Positions 52,886 through 61,988 of a stretch of 64,000 bases of DNA are shown here, in pieces. This stretch comes from Streptomyces collinus Tu 365. GTDB taxonomy: Bacteria; Actinomycetota; Actinomycetes; Streptomycetales; Streptomycetaceae. Position 1 is the first letter of the stretch. The number at the start of each line of letters is the position of its first letter. The stretch covers positions 7,708,170 through 7,772,169 of the forward strand of contig NC_021985.1 of the NCBI RefSeq assembly GCF_000444875.1, in the 5' to 3' direction. The notes under the pieces are model-generated. The model worked only from the letters and a program-made list of their open reading frames with translations. It ran no database searches and had not been told where the DNA came from. The translations under genes were made by a program, and so were the position numbers.

Positions 52886-53527
52886 TCACATCGCGAGCGC
52901 CGGGGCTCCGGGGGTGTCGGGCACACCGCATACCTGTCGCGCCTGCGAGGGTGCCGCGGGCAGTGGGGTGAGGGCCGGCCCGATCAGCGGCATGACCGCG
53001 GCCAGCATCTCCGCCTCGCTCGCGGTCCCGTCCACGACCAGATCGGCCGCTGCCCGGGAGGGCGCGACATGGGCTGCGTGGCGGTCCCTGCCGGTCTGCA
53101 GATAGTTGCGCAGGGACAGCCGGGGGTCCTGGCGCTGCGCCTCGATCTTCCGGAGGATCTTGCGGGCCAGTCGTATGTCGTCGGGGGTCTCGACGTACAC
53201 CCGCCACGCCGCCCGCCTCACCACGGACGGCAGTGACAGCGCGAACAGGCCCTCGACCACCACCAGCAGCACGCCGGGGCGCCGCAGCGCCGCGTCGATG
53301 GCGTGTGCCGCCGCTGTCTCGTCGATCGATCCCGGATGGTTCCAGTCGAGGACGGCGTGCCCGTCGGCGCTGACCGTCCACACACCCCTCAGGGGGTCGT
53401 GGGCGGGCACGTAGTAGTCGTCCAGGTGGACCAGCGCCACGGTCTCGGGCCACCGCAGCGACAGGGCCTCGGCAAGGGTGGACTTGCCGGATGCGGTGCC
53501 GCCTGCAACCGCCAGTACACCCGTCAT
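52886..53527 (-). CDS. uridine kinase-like P-loop kinase
   Basis: A 213-residue P-loop kinase of the uridine kinase/phosphoribulokinase type. Walker A is GGTASGKST at 9-17, LVHLDDYYVPAHDP the Walker-B/substrate part, and LDWNHPGSID the Asp and His block typical of uridine kinases. VVVEGLFAL and RLARKILRKIEAQRQDP contribute the lid. Normal length. It lies upstream of the MatA-like gene in the same orientation after a 215-bp gap, so co-transcription is not assured. Nucleoside salvage is the likely role. Confidence 0.85.
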   Translation of the reverse strand: MTGVLAVAGGTASGKSTLAEALSLRWPETVALVHLDDYYVPAHDPLRGVWTVSADGHAVLDWNHPGSIDETAAAHAIDAALRRPGVLLVVVEGLFALSLPSVVRRAAWRVYVETPDDIRLARKILRKIEAQRQDPRLSLRNYLQTGRDRHAAHVAPSRAAADLVVDGTASEAEMLAAVMPLIGPALTPLPAAPSQARQVCGVPDTPGAPALAM

Positions 53528-54134
53528 AACGGGCGCTCCTCATGTGCTCAAAGGGGGGTGGACGAAGCGGCCGGACAAGCCGGGTCCAGGGAATGTACGG
53601 CGGTGGGATCGTCGATGGCAAGCAGGGAAGCGCGGCCCGGTTCAGCGAGGCCGGGACCGCGATCTCTGTGGTCGACCCGCGCACGGTCTCGGCGAAGCCG
53701 CGGACCTTCAGCGTGACACGACGGCTCCTGGACGCGGGCGGGACATCGAGGGCCGGGGACGAGTGGTCAGGCATGCGACTCGACGTCCGCTCGACATGAC
53801 GGCCGCTGTTGTCGCCGTCCTCATGACCGCCCCGTCTGCTGCCGTACCGCCGGGCGGACCGAGAAGAACCCCGTCGCAGCCGTTCGAGCTTCCTGCCGTC
53901 TCAACCGGGTTTTACGCGGGGGAAGTTGGCCCGCCACCCGCAGTGACCGCGAGTCCGCGGCCGCGACCGGCGGGTCCACTGCCCGGCCTTTCCCCCTCCC
54001 GCACGCGGTCGCGCGGCCGACGCGGAAATCGCAACCGTGCAGAGCGCAACCATCCGAGCCCGTGACCGGTCAGCCATCCCGAACGACGTGTGCGTACGGC
54101 GTTGCGGATGGTGCGGGTGAGATGGGAGTGGGAC
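53528..54134. other. long intergenic stretch, no gene supported
   Basis: About 600 bp between divergent genes, the uridine kinase-like gene (minus) and the surface protein gene (plus). Frames here are arginine/proline-rich. A plus-strand frame from 53796 (MTAAVVAVLMTAPSAAVPPG) begins like a signal peptide but continues as filler, so it is not called. No RNA gene or repeat recognised. Confidence 0.45.
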
Positions 54135-55763
54135 ATGGCGGGGACGAGGCGATGGAGCCGCGTGACGGCACTGCTGGCGGCGGTGAGCGGGCTCGGCCTG
54201 GCAGCGCTGCCCGGCACGGCGAACGCCGCCGGCACGAAGCTGTCGATCGAGGCGCAGGACACCTACTACGCCTACCAGTACGGTGAGGGGCCGCCCGGCG
54301 ACGGCGGCCTGTTCCTCCTCGAACTCAACCTCAGCGCCCCGGAGGGCACCAAGCCCCTGGCCAAGAACGTCAAACTGACCATCGACGCCACGGAACTCGA
54401 GGGCAAGGCGGTCATCACCGGTGCCGGGGGTGCCTGCTCGCACCAGGCCTACGTCTACACCTGCGCCTACACCTCGATCGACGGCAAAACCAGCGTCCAG
54501 CCGTTCTACATCAAAGGGGCGAAGGGCACGAAGCCCGGCGCCTCCGGCGACATCCACTACACCGCGACGTCCAGCGACGCCGGGACGGCCACCGCCACGA
54601 CGCACGCGGTCGTCGGCGGCCCCAAGCTGCTCACCCAGCGGGAAAAGGCGATTGCCGATGTCACACCCGGCGCCGGCTTCGACCTCACGCCCGCCGTCGC
54701 CAACGTCGGCCCACTGGCCGCGCCCCGAGGCATCGGCGTGAAGCTGTTCGGCGAGGAGGGGCTGAAGGTCGCCGAGCAGTACAGCAACTGCCACTACCGG
54801 CCGATGCCGCAGCCCACCGCGTACTGCACCTTCGACACCCCGATCGAGCCCGGCACGGCCTACGCCTTCGACAAGCCGTGGCACTTCACCACGTCGAACG
54901 ACCTGATGTACGCCACCATCAACTACTCCACCTGGCCCCTGGGCAGCGGCAATCCGTGGGAGTACGACGATCCGGCGGACTACACCGTCACCGGCAGCGG
55001 ACCGGAGCTCGGCCTCAAGCCCGTGTCCGCTTCCGGGTTCCCCGACTTCGGCGGCTTCGTCGAGGTGTCCACCACCCAGCACGCGGACTACCGCGCGATC
55101 GGCGGCGAGGTCACCGGCAAGCTGGGCCAGACGGTACCGGTGACCCTCGGTGTGAAGAACGAGGGCCCGGGTTCGATGAACCTCTACAGCCGCCCCGGCC
55201 AGGGTTCCGGCACCTATCGCGTCACCCCGCCCGAGGGCACCGTGATCACGAAGATCCCCTTCCCCGGCGAGGACGACGACCACGCCTGCGGCGCACCCAT
55301 CAAGGGCACCCGCACCTACGAGTGCGAGATCCCGGACATCTTCCCGGCCGGCGACACCAGCGAGCTCACCTTCTACGTGAAGATCCAGGAGGCCGTCGCC
55401 CATCCGAAGGCCGGTTCCATCGAGGCCACGGGCCGCACCGACTTCCCCAACCGCGACAACCACCCGGAGAACGACTCCGCACCCGTGACCCTGACGATCA
55501 CCGGCGGCACCCCGTCGGCCTCGCCCTCCGCTTCCCCTTCTCCCTCTCCCTCTCCTTCCGCATCGGCGTCCCCGAGCGCCGGCGCCTCCAACGGGGGCTC
55601 GGCCTCCAACGGCGGCGCCACGTCCGGCGGGACGAGCCCCGAGGGCGGTGTGATGGCCTCCACCGGCGCGGGCGCACTGCCCTGGATCGCGGCGTCGGCG
55701 GCAGCAGCGCTGGCGGCCGGCGTCGCGGGCGTCACGCTGTCGCGCCGACGGACGCGCGGCTGA
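54135..55763 (+). CDS. secreted surface protein with C-terminal sortase-type sorting signal
   Basis: A 542-residue exported protein. The signal peptide is RVTALLAAVSGLGLAALPGT with cleavage near TANAAG. The mature part repeats beta-rich, DUF11/CARDB-like blocks (VPVTLGVKNEGPGSMNLYS, LTFYVKIQEAVAHPKAGSIE). A Ser/Pro spacer follows (about 475-495), and the end has MASTGAGALPWIAASAAAAL then SRRRTRG. That is a sorting signal of the LAxTG kind with Met in place of the first Leu, followed by hydrophobic and basic stretches. Two cysteine pairs fit an extracellular fold. The ATG at 54135 has GGGAG upstream. Role unknown; adhesion or wall function likely. Confidence 0.82.
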   Translation: MAGTRRWSRVTALLAAVSGLGLAALPGTANAAGTKLSIEAQDTYYAYQYGEGPPGDGGLFLLELNLSAPEGTKPLAKNVKLTIDATELEGKAVITGAGGACSHQAYVYTCAYTSIDGKTSVQPFYIKGAKGTKPGASGDIHYTATSSDAGTATATTHAVVGGPKLLTQREKAIADVTPGAGFDLTPAVANVGPLAAPRGIGVKLFGEEGLKVAEQYSNCHYRPMPQPTAYCTFDTPIEPGTAYAFDKPWHFTTSNDLMYATINYSTWPLGSGNPWEYDDPADYTVTGSGPELGLKPVSASGFPDFGGFVEVSTTQHADYRAIGGEVTGKLGQTVPVTLGVKNEGPGSMNLYSRPGQGSGTYRVTPPEGTVITKIPFPGEDDDHACGAPIKGTRTYECEIPDIFPAGDTSELTFYVKIQEAVAHPKAGSIEATGRTDFPNRDNHPENDSAPVTLTITGGTPSASPSASPSPSPSPSASASPSAGASNGGSASNGGATSGGTSPEGGVMASTGAGALPWIAASAAAALAAGVAGVTLSRRRTRG

Positions 55764-56127
55764 AGGGGTGCTGCGGAAGGTCGGCGGTGAACAGGGTTGA
55801 GTGGCAGTTGAGCTGCTGTTTCTACCCTGCCAGGGTGAGGTTGTGCATGGCGGCGACGGCCTGGACGGCGTGGTGGAGGCCGTCGCCCCCTTGGTGGCGG
55901 TCACGGACGATCTTCCAGGTCTTCATGCGCGCAAAGGTGTGCTCGACGCGGGCCGGGACGCGCGGGTGTTCGGCGTAGGCGCCGTCCGCGATCAGATCAC
56001 CGATGGACGTGCGGCACGGGTGCCGTCCCGCGTCGACGGGGATGTCAGTGATCATCCGGTCCGCATGCTTGACCCACGGGGACGGAAAACCTAGCTTCTG
56101 GGGACCCGCAGCCCCCGGAGCCTGCCC
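55764..56127. other. gap holding a transposase tail
   Basis: The only recognisable content between the surface protein and the AraC regulator is the C-terminal fragment of a transposase on the minus strand (55822-56070). The remaining 57 bp before the AraC start hold its promoter or ribosome binding site. Confidence 0.55.
55822..56070 (-). mobile_element. IS5-family transposase C-terminal fragment
   Basis: The minus-strand frame ends in IADGAYAEHPRVPARVEHTF, then ARMKTWKIVRDRHQGGDGLH and HAVQAVAAMHNLTLAG before a stop. This is the last 80 residues of a Streptomyces IS5-type DDE transposase, including the glutamate-bearing VEHTFARMKTWK block. The N-terminal 200 residues are gone, and no inverted repeats are obvious. 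It differs in region from the fragment at 14.6 kb, so the two are not one copy. Confidence 0.8.
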
Positions 56128-57153
56128 ATGAGACCCCTTGTCCGTACCGCCGCGCTGAACGGTTACGTCGAACTGAGCCGTTCCCTGGGTCTCGACCCGC
56201 GCGCGCTGATGAAGAGCGTCGGGCTCGACACCGCCGACCTCGCCGTCCAGGACCGGTGGATCTCGGGTACGGCCGTGGTCCGGCTGCTGGAGCTGTCCGC
56301 GGCCGCCTCCGCGCGCGAGGACTTCGGGCTGCTCCTGGCGGAGCTGCGGCGCTTCTCCAATCTCGGCCCGATCAGCCTCCTGGTGCGCGAGGAGCCCGAC
56401 GTGCGCAGCGCCCTGGCCCTGCTCATCCGCCACCAGCACACCTACAACGAGGTCCTGCACGCCCGGCTCTCCGAGGGCAACGGCGTCGCGACGCTCAAGG
56501 TCGACGTGCGGCTCGGCGAGCCGCAGCCGGCCCGGCAGGGCACGGAGCTCGCGGTGGCCGCGTTCCACCGGGTGCTGTGCGGCTTCCTCGGGCCGCACTG
56601 GCGGCCGTCGGCGGTCCGCTTCGCACACCCGGCGCCGCGCGACACCGCGAGCCACCGCCGCGCGTTCGGGCCCGTGGTCGAGTTCGACCGCGGCTTCAAC
56701 GGCATCGAGTTCTACGCCGACGACCTGGACGCGGCCAACGCGATGGCCGACGCGCAGCTGCGCAGCTACACCCGGCAGTACTTCGAGCCCGTCGCGGCGC
56801 TGCGGGAAGCGACCGAGGCGGACCGGGTGCGCGACCTCATCGAGGCGCTGCTGCCGACCGGGCGCTGCTCCATCGAGCAGGTCGCACGCAGCCTCGGCGT
56901 CGACCGGCGCACCGTCCACCGGCATCTCGCACGCTCCGGGCAGACGTTCTCCTCGCTGCTGCAGTCCACCCGCTCGGCGCTCGCGGAGCAGTTCGTGCCC
57001 AACCCGAGCAGGTCGCTGACCGAGGTGTCCACGCTGCTTGGGTTCTCGTCGCTGAGCGCGTTCTCCCGCTGGTTCCACGAGCACTACGGCGTAGGACCGC
57101 GGGAGTGGCGCCGGAGCGGGGGCGGCGGAGCGGCGACGCCCGGCGAGAGCTGA
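56128..57153 (+). CDS. AraC family regulator of the catabolic cluster
   Basis: A 341-residue AraC-type regulator. Residues 1-200 form the arabinose-binding-like N-terminal domain of the OruR/ArgR subgroup (RTAALNGYVELSRSLGLDPR). The double HTH runs from about 235 to 335, with CSIEQVARSLGVDRRTVHRHL and SLTEVSTLLGFSSLSAFSRW, ending in GPREWRR. It precedes the BKACE gene by about 280 bp in the same direction, and a dyad at 57210-57229 lies between them. It probably activates the downstream catabolic genes in response to their substrate. Confidence 0.9.
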   Translation: MRPLVRTAALNGYVELSRSLGLDPRALMKSVGLDTADLAVQDRWISGTAVVRLLELSAAASAREDFGLLLAELRRFSNLGPISLLVREEPDVRSALALLIRHQHTYNEVLHARLSEGNGVATLKVDVRLGEPQPARQGTELAVAAFHRVLCGFLGPHWRPSAVRFAHPAPRDTASHRRAFGPVVEFDRGFNGIEFYADDLDAANAMADAQLRSYTRQYFEPVAALREATEADRVRDLIEALLPTGRCSIEQVARSLGVDRRTVHRHLARSGQTFSSLLQSTRSALAEQFVPNPSRSLTEVSTLLGFSSLSAFSRWFHEHYGVGPREWRRSGGGGAATPGES

Positions 57154-57209
57154 GGCGGCGCCCCGTCCTGCGCGTCCGTTCGGCCGGGCACCTGTCCCCG
57201 ATTGGCAAG

Positions 57210-57229
57210 TGACCTGTCACGTCAGGTGA
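57210..57229. promoter_or_regulatory. candidate operator upstream of BKACE gene
   Basis: TGACCTG (57210-57216) and CAGGTGA (57223-57229) form a 7-bp inverted repeat with one mismatch and a 6-bp spacer, in the non-coding region between the AraC regulator and the BKACE gene. AraC regulators more often use direct repeats, so binding is uncertain. Confidence 0.35.
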
Positions 57230-57432
57230 AGCGAGCCGGTGCCGCCCGCCCTACGTTTGCACCACCGCACAGTCGGCGGACCTCCGGAAGGAGTTCACCG
57301 CTTCTGAGTGCCAGAGCCGTAGAGCCCGTCCCCGCGCCGCCGCAGAGCCGCAACCCCCTCTTCCCAACGCCGCATCGCCGTACCCGCGGCGACCGAGGTG
57401 TACCCCCGAACCCCGCTTCAAGGAGACGCACC

Positions 57433-58485
57433 GTGCACTTCCACGACGACTCTCTCTTCCCGGAGAACCAGGAGAAGTTGGTCATCCAGGCCGCGCCGTA
57501 CGGGCCGGAGTGGCTGCCCGGCGACGCGGAGGACCTGCCGCTGACCATGGACGAGCACGTCCAGGCGGCCGTCGACTGCCACAACGCCGGCGCGACCGTG
57601 CTGCACATCCACGTCCGTGAGCTCGACGGCAAGGGCTCCAAGCGGATGTCCATGTTCAACGAGCTGCTCGGCCGGCTGCGCGAGGCCGTGCCGGACATGG
57701 TGCTGCAGATCGGCGGTTCGATCTCCTTCGCCCCCGAGGGCGAGGGCGGCGACGCCAAGTGGCTCGCGTACGACACCCGTCACCTGCTCGCCGAACTCAC
57801 TCCGGCGCCCGACCAGGTGACCATCGCGATCAACACCAGCCAGATGAACATCGTCGAAATCATGAACGACGACGACCTGGCGGGCACCTCGATGGCGAAG
57901 CCCGACTACTACCGCGCCTACCGCGACATGGTCGTCGAGGCCGGTCCGGACTTCTACCTGGAGCACCTCAAGAGGCTGCGCGCGAGCGGCATCCAGCCGC
58001 ACTTCCAGCTCGCGCACCTGGCGCAGCTGGAGACCGTCGAGCGGCTGATCCGCGCGGGCGTCCACACCGGCCCGCTGGTCCTCAACTACGTCGCCATAGG
58101 TGGCGGTTTCGCCGGTCGGCACCCGGCGGACCTGGTCGAGTTCATCCGTCGTGTACCGGACGGCGCCGTCCTCACGGTCGAGAGTTCCATGCGCGCCGTG
58201 GCCCCGATGAACGCGGTGGCCATCGCCCTCGGCCAGCACGTGCGCGTCGGCAACGAGGACAACCTGTGGCGTGCCAAGGGCGAGCCGATGTCCTCCGTGG
58301 CGCAGGTCGAGCAGATGGTGCAGATCTCCGAGGCGCTCGGCCGGGACATCGCCACCGGCACGGACGCGAAGCGGATCTACCGGATCGGCGAGTACTACGC
58401 CGACACCGACGAGACGCTGGCCCGCCTCGGCATGGTGCCCAACCGCCGTCCGGGACAGCGCGGCTTCATGCTGCGCGACGCCTGA
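57433..58485 (+). CDS. beta-keto acid cleavage enzyme (BKACE, DUF849)
   Basis: A 350-residue TIM-barrel enzyme of the 3-keto-5-aminohexanoate-cleavage/BKACE family. With acetyl-CoA it splits a beta-keto acid into acetoacetate and a new CoA ester. LVIQAAPYGPEW opens the barrel, and the zinc pair is His58/His60 in VLHIHVRELD. IGGSISFAPEGEGGD, LNYVAIGGGFAG and VRVGNEDNLWRAKGE carry the CoA and metal residues (the E of VGNEDN is a usual ligand). It is about 40-70 residues longer than the classical form. The GTG has AGGAG at 8 nt. It heads the catabolic cluster. Confidence 0.9.
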   Translation: MHFHDDSLFPENQEKLVIQAAPYGPEWLPGDAEDLPLTMDEHVQAAVDCHNAGATVLHIHVRELDGKGSKRMSMFNELLGRLREAVPDMVLQIGGSISFAPEGEGGDAKWLAYDTRHLLAELTPAPDQVTIAINTSQMNIVEIMNDDDLAGTSMAKPDYYRAYRDMVVEAGPDFYLEHLKRLRASGIQPHFQLAHLAQLETVERLIRAGVHTGPLVLNYVAIGGGFAGRHPADLVEFIRRVPDGAVLTVESSMRAVAPMNAVAIALGQHVRVGNEDNLWRAKGEPMSSVAQVEQMVQISEALGRDIATGTDAKRIYRIGEYYADTDETLARLGMVPNRRPGQRGFMLRDA

Positions 58486-58573
58486 TCCCCACCCGTCCCT
58501 CGCCCGTACCTTCGCCGGCCCGCGGCCCCACCTGCGGCTGCGACCCTCCTACGACCCCTCCCTGGAGCACCCC

Positions 58574-59548
58574 GTGGCACATGCCGTCCGCTTCCACGAA
58601 ACCGGTGGCCCCGACGTCCTCAGCTGGGAGGAGGTGACCGTCGGCGAGCCCGGCCCCGGTGAGGTGCGCGTGCGGCACGAGGCCGTCGGGCTCAACTTCG
58701 CCGACACCTACTTCCGCACCGGCCTGTACCCGGTCCGGCTGCCCGAGGGCATGGGCGTCGAGGCCGCCGGCGTGGTGGAGGCGGTCGGCGAGGGCGTCAC
58801 CGGCGTCGCCGCGGGCGATCGCGTCACGTACACCGGAAGTCCGCTCGGTGCCTACAGCACGGAGCGGATCATGCCCGCCTCGCACCTGATCGTGCTGCCC
58901 CGGCAGATCAGTTGCGAGACGGCGGCCGCGATGACCATGCGCGGCCTGACGGCGGCCTATCTGCTGCGCAGGATCCACACGCTGAAGTCAGGCGACACCG
59001 TGCTGCTGCACGCGGCGGCGGGCGGGGTGGGCCTGATCCTGAGCCAGTGGGCCGCACTGCTCGGCATCCGTGTGATCGGGACGGTGTCCAGCGAGGAGAA
59101 GGCCGAACTCGCCCTGGCACACGGATGCGAGCACGTCATCCGCTACCGGCACGAGGACGTGGCCGAGCGGGTGCGGGAGCTGACAGGCGGGGCGGGGGTC
59201 CCGGTGGTGTTCGACAGCATCGGCAAGGACACCTTCGCGGGCTCGCTGGCCTCCCTGGCCCGCCGCGGACTGCTGGTCTGCTTCGGCACCGCGTCGGGCC
59301 CGGTGCCGCCGATCGACGCGATGCGACTCGCCCTGGCGGGGTCGGTGTTCGTCACCAGGCCCGCGCTGGCCGACTACATCGCCGACCCGGCCGAGCGTGC
59401 CGCGCTCGCGGGCGAGCTGTTCGAGCACGTCGTCGCCGGCCGCATCAGGATCGAGATCAATCAGCGCTATGACCTCAAGGACGCGGAGCAGGCCCATCGC
59501 GACCTGGAGTCCGGGCGGACCACGGGGTCGTCCGTCTTCGTCCTCTGA
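58574..59548 (+). CDS. NADPH:quinone oxidoreductase-type medium-chain reductase
   Basis: A 324-residue zinc-independent medium-chain dehydrogenase/reductase of the quinone oxidoreductase (Qor) group. VRFHETGGPDVLSWEEV, VGLNFADTYFRTGLY, and the nucleotide loop HAAAGGVGLILSQWA are typical, as is VVFDSIGKDTF. Cofactor is predicted to be NADPH. The GTG has GGAG about 7 nt upstream. It lies 88 bp after the BKACE gene and 55 bp before the dioxygenase gene, so it is very likely in the same operon, perhaps reducing an enone or quinone in the pathway. Confidence 0.88.
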   Translation: MAHAVRFHETGGPDVLSWEEVTVGEPGPGEVRVRHEAVGLNFADTYFRTGLYPVRLPEGMGVEAAGVVEAVGEGVTGVAAGDRVTYTGSPLGAYSTERIMPASHLIVLPRQISCETAAAMTMRGLTAAYLLRRIHTLKSGDTVLLHAAAGGVGLILSQWAALLGIRVIGTVSSEEKAELALAHGCEHVIRYRHEDVAERVRELTGGAGVPVVFDSIGKDTFAGSLASLARRGLLVCFGTASGPVPPIDAMRLALAGSVFVTRPALADYIADPAERAALAGELFEHVVAGRIRIEINQRYDLKDAEQAHRDLESGRTTGSSVFVL

Positions 59549-59603
59549 GCCCCGCCTCTTCCCGGACCTTCCCCCACCTAGTGACCCCATGGAGCGAGCA
59601 CCC

Positions 59604-60527
59604 ATGACAGACATCCTTTCGCCGTCCGGCCACGCCCCGGGGCGGGCGCGGGCGCGCCAGGGCGCCCGATGCACCTCGATCGAGGTCGAGCGGCTGACCT
59701 GCGCCATCGGCGCCGAACTGCGCGGTGTGAACATCGCCGACGCCGTCCGTGACGACGACCTGTTCGCCGAGATCAAGAGCCTGCTGCTGGAGCACCGCGT
59801 GCTGTTCCTGCGGGACCAGGACCTCTCGCGCGCCGAGCATGTCGCCTTCGCGTCGCGCTTCGGCGCGCTGGAGGACCACCCCGTCGCCGGCAGCGACCCC
59901 GACCACCCCGGCCTGGTCCGCATCTACAAGGAGCTGGACAGCGCGCCGGAGCACTACGAGAACGCCCTCCACACGGACGGTACCTGGCGGGTGAACCCGT
60001 CGATGGGCGCCGTGCTGCACTGCGTCGAGTCGCCCCCGGTAGGCGGCGACACCATCTGGGTCGACATGGTGGCGGCGTACGACAGGCTGCCCGCCCACGT
60101 GAAGGCGCAGATCGCGGGGTTGCGGGCCCGGCACAGCATCGAGGCCAGCTTCGGCGCGGTCATGCCCGAGGAGAAGCGGATCGCGCTCCACGAGCAGTAC
60201 CCGGACGCCGAGCACCCGGTGGTGCGGACGCACCCCGAGACCGGGGAGAAGATCCTCTTCGTCAACGCCTTCACCACGCACTTCACCAACTTCCACACCC
60301 CGGCGAACGTCCGGTTCGGCCAGGACTACGCGCCCGGCGCGAGCCACTTGCTCAGCTACCTGATCAGCCAGGCCGCCGTCCCCGAGTACCAGGTGCGCTG
60401 GCGCTGGACCCCCGGTTCCGTAGCCATCTGGGACAACCGGTCGACCCAGCACTACGCCGTACAGGACTACTGGCCCGGCGTCCGCAAGATGGAGCGCGCC
60501 GGGATCGTGGGCGACAAACCCTTCTGA
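59604..60527 (+). CDS. TauD/TfdA-family Fe(II)/2-oxoglutarate dioxygenase
   Basis: A 307-residue dioxygenase. The iron ligands are His123 and Asp125 in ALHTDGTWR and His283 in RSTQHYAVQDY; 2-oxoglutarate is bound by the nearby Thr (GGDTIW) and Arg (GVRKMERAG). IGAELRGVNIAD near the N-terminus is also diagnostic. TauD enzymes hydroxylate or oxidatively cleave taurine-, phenoxyacetate- or gamma-butyrobetaine-like compounds. In this cluster it may hydroxylate the substrate before oxidation and BKACE cleavage. The start at 59604 avoids overlap with the previous gene. Confidence 0.9.
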   Translation: MTDILSPSGHAPGRARARQGARCTSIEVERLTCAIGAELRGVNIADAVRDDDLFAEIKSLLLEHRVLFLRDQDLSRAEHVAFASRFGALEDHPVAGSDPDHPGLVRIYKELDSAPEHYENALHTDGTWRVNPSMGAVLHCVESPPVGGDTIWVDMVAAYDRLPAHVKAQIAGLRARHSIEASFGAVMPEEKRIALHEQYPDAEHPVVRTHPETGEKILFVNAFTTHFTNFHTPANVRFGQDYAPGASHLLSYLISQAAVPEYQVRWRWTPGSVAIWDNRSTQHYAVQDYWPGVRKMERAGIVGDKPF

Positions 60528-60563
60528 CCTGCAACTCCTGTGCACTTTCGAGCAGTAGAGGTG

Positions 60564-61988
60564 ATGACAATGGAGTTTCACACCCCTGCGCAGACCTCGG
60601 CTCCCACCGTGGAGGCGACCCTCCCGGCCCCAGGGGCCTTCCCCTCGGTGTGGCCCGTTCCCCGGGGCTACGCCTGGACGGTCTTCGCGCTCAGCTTCGG
60701 CCTGCTGCTGTCGGACTACATGTCCCGGCAGGTTCTCAACGCCGTCTTCCCGATGCTCAAGTCCGAGTGGCTGTTGTCGGACGCCGCCCTCGGGTCGCTC
60801 AGCAGCATCGTGGCGCTGGCGGTCGGCGTGCTGACCTTCCCGATGTCCCTCATGGCCGACCGGTGGGGGCGGGTGCGCTGTCTGCTGTTCGCCGCCACGC
60901 TCTGGTCCATCGCCACCGTCGGATGCGCGATGTCGGCGGACTACGGCCAGATGTTCGTGGCCCGTCTCTTCGTCGGCATCGGCGAGGCGGCCTACGGCAG
61001 CGTCGGGATCGCCGTGGTGCTGAGCATCTTCCCCGTCGCCCTGCGGGCCACCCTCTCCGGCACCTTCATCGCGGGCGGTGCGTTCGGGGCCGTGCTCGGC
61101 GTCTCCATCGGTGGCGCTGTGGCCCAGGCGGCCGGCTGGCGTTGGGCGTTCGCCGTCATGGGCATCTTCGGCCTGGTGCTCGCCGCGGTCTACGGCGTCG
61201 TCGTCAAGGAGCGCAGGCTCGTGCGGGTCGCGGACTCCGCCGAGGATCCGTCGGATGCCGCCGGGGCGAGCGCCGCCGGATCGCGGGACGCGCCCCCGGC
61301 ACCGGCGAACGTGCCGCTGCGCGCGCACCTGCCGCGGCTGTTCTCCTCCGTCTCCGTCATCAGCGCCTACGTCGGCAGCGGACTGCAGCTGTTCGTCGCC
61401 GCCACGCTGCTGTCCTGGCTGCCGAGCTACTTCAACCGCTACTACCACCTCACGACCGCCCAGTCGGGCAGCGCGGCCGGCGGCTACGCGCTGATCATCG
61501 GCGTAGGCATGATCCTCGGCGGTGTCGTATCCGACCGGATCAGCGCGGGCGTCTCCATCCGCAAGTGGGCCGTCGCCGTCGGGTGCAGCCTCGGCTCGCT
61601 GGTGCTGCTCACGGTGGCTTTTCAACTCCCCGACGGACCGGTTCAGTTGGGCGCGCTGGCGTTCGGCGCGCTGCTGTCGGCCGGGTCTGCGGGCCCCGCG
61701 GCGGCCATGGTGGCGAACCTGACCCCCGCGTCCGTCGCCGCGACCGCCTTCGGCACCCTCACCCTGGCCAACAGCCTGCTCGGCCTGGCGCCCGGACCGG
61801 CGCTGACCGGCGTGCTGGCGGACCACGTCGGCCTGCTGGGCGCCCTGCGCGTGGTGCCCCTCGTCGCGATCGCGGCGACGGCGGCCTTCCTGGTCGGACG
61901 GCACTGGTACGAGCGCGACCTGCTCCGCGTCGGCGGCCTCGCGGCACCGGCGGCGGAGTCCGAACCCCCCGCGGAGAGGCCCTCATGA
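60564..61988 (+). CDS. MFS transporter of the catabolic cluster
   Basis: A 474-residue MFS protein of the anion:cation symporter/aromatic-acid type. Its RPxDRQVLxxxxP-like start is seen as LSDYMSRQVLNAVFPMLKSEW in helix 1, and the helix 2-3 loop is MADRWGRVRCLLF. The central loop is hydrophilic (about 215-255). Such carriers import organic acids, so uptake of the cluster's substrate is likely. ATG codons at 60564 and 60570 and a GTG at 60561 follow AGAGG; 60570 has the best spacing. The stop overlaps the next ATG. Confidence 0.88.
   Translation: MTMEFHTPAQTSAPTVEATLPAPGAFPSVWPVPRGYAWTVFALSFGLLLSDYMSRQVLNAVFPMLKSEWLLSDAALGSLSSIVALAVGVLTFPMSLMADRWGRVRCLLFAATLWSIATVGCAMSADYGQMFVARLFVGIGEAAYGSVGIAVVLSIFPVALRATLSGTFIAGGAFGAVLGVSIGGAVAQAAGWRWAFAVMGIFGLVLAAVYGVVVKERRLVRVADSAEDPSDAAGASAAGSRDAPPAPANVPLRAHLPRLFSSVSVISAYVGSGLQLFVAATLLSWLPSYFNRYYHLTTAQSGSAAGGYALIIGVGMILGGVVSDRISAGVSIRKWAVAVGCSLGSLVLLTVAFQLPDGPVQLGALAFGALLSAGSAGPAAAMVANLTPASVAATAFGTLTLANSLLGLAPGPALTGVLADHVGLLGALRVVPLVAIAATAAFLVGRHWYERDLLRVGGLAAPAAESEPPAERPS

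Noticed and set aside
49710..53105. Very long plus-strand open frame (over 1,100 codons) opposite the matAB-like and uridine kinase genes
   Set aside because: It is antisense to three well-supported genes, is rich in His/Gln/Arg/Gly as expected from reverse reading of GC-rich codons, and has no recognisable domain.
53796..54065. Plus-strand frame starting with a signal-peptide-like segment
   Set aside because: No ribosome binding site, and the remainder is Pro/Arg filler; probably chance.
59475..61904. Minus-strand open frame of about 800 codons opposite the TauD and MFS genes
   Set aside because: It is the shadow of two clear plus-strand genes; the reading is low-complexity Arg/Gly/Asp/His.
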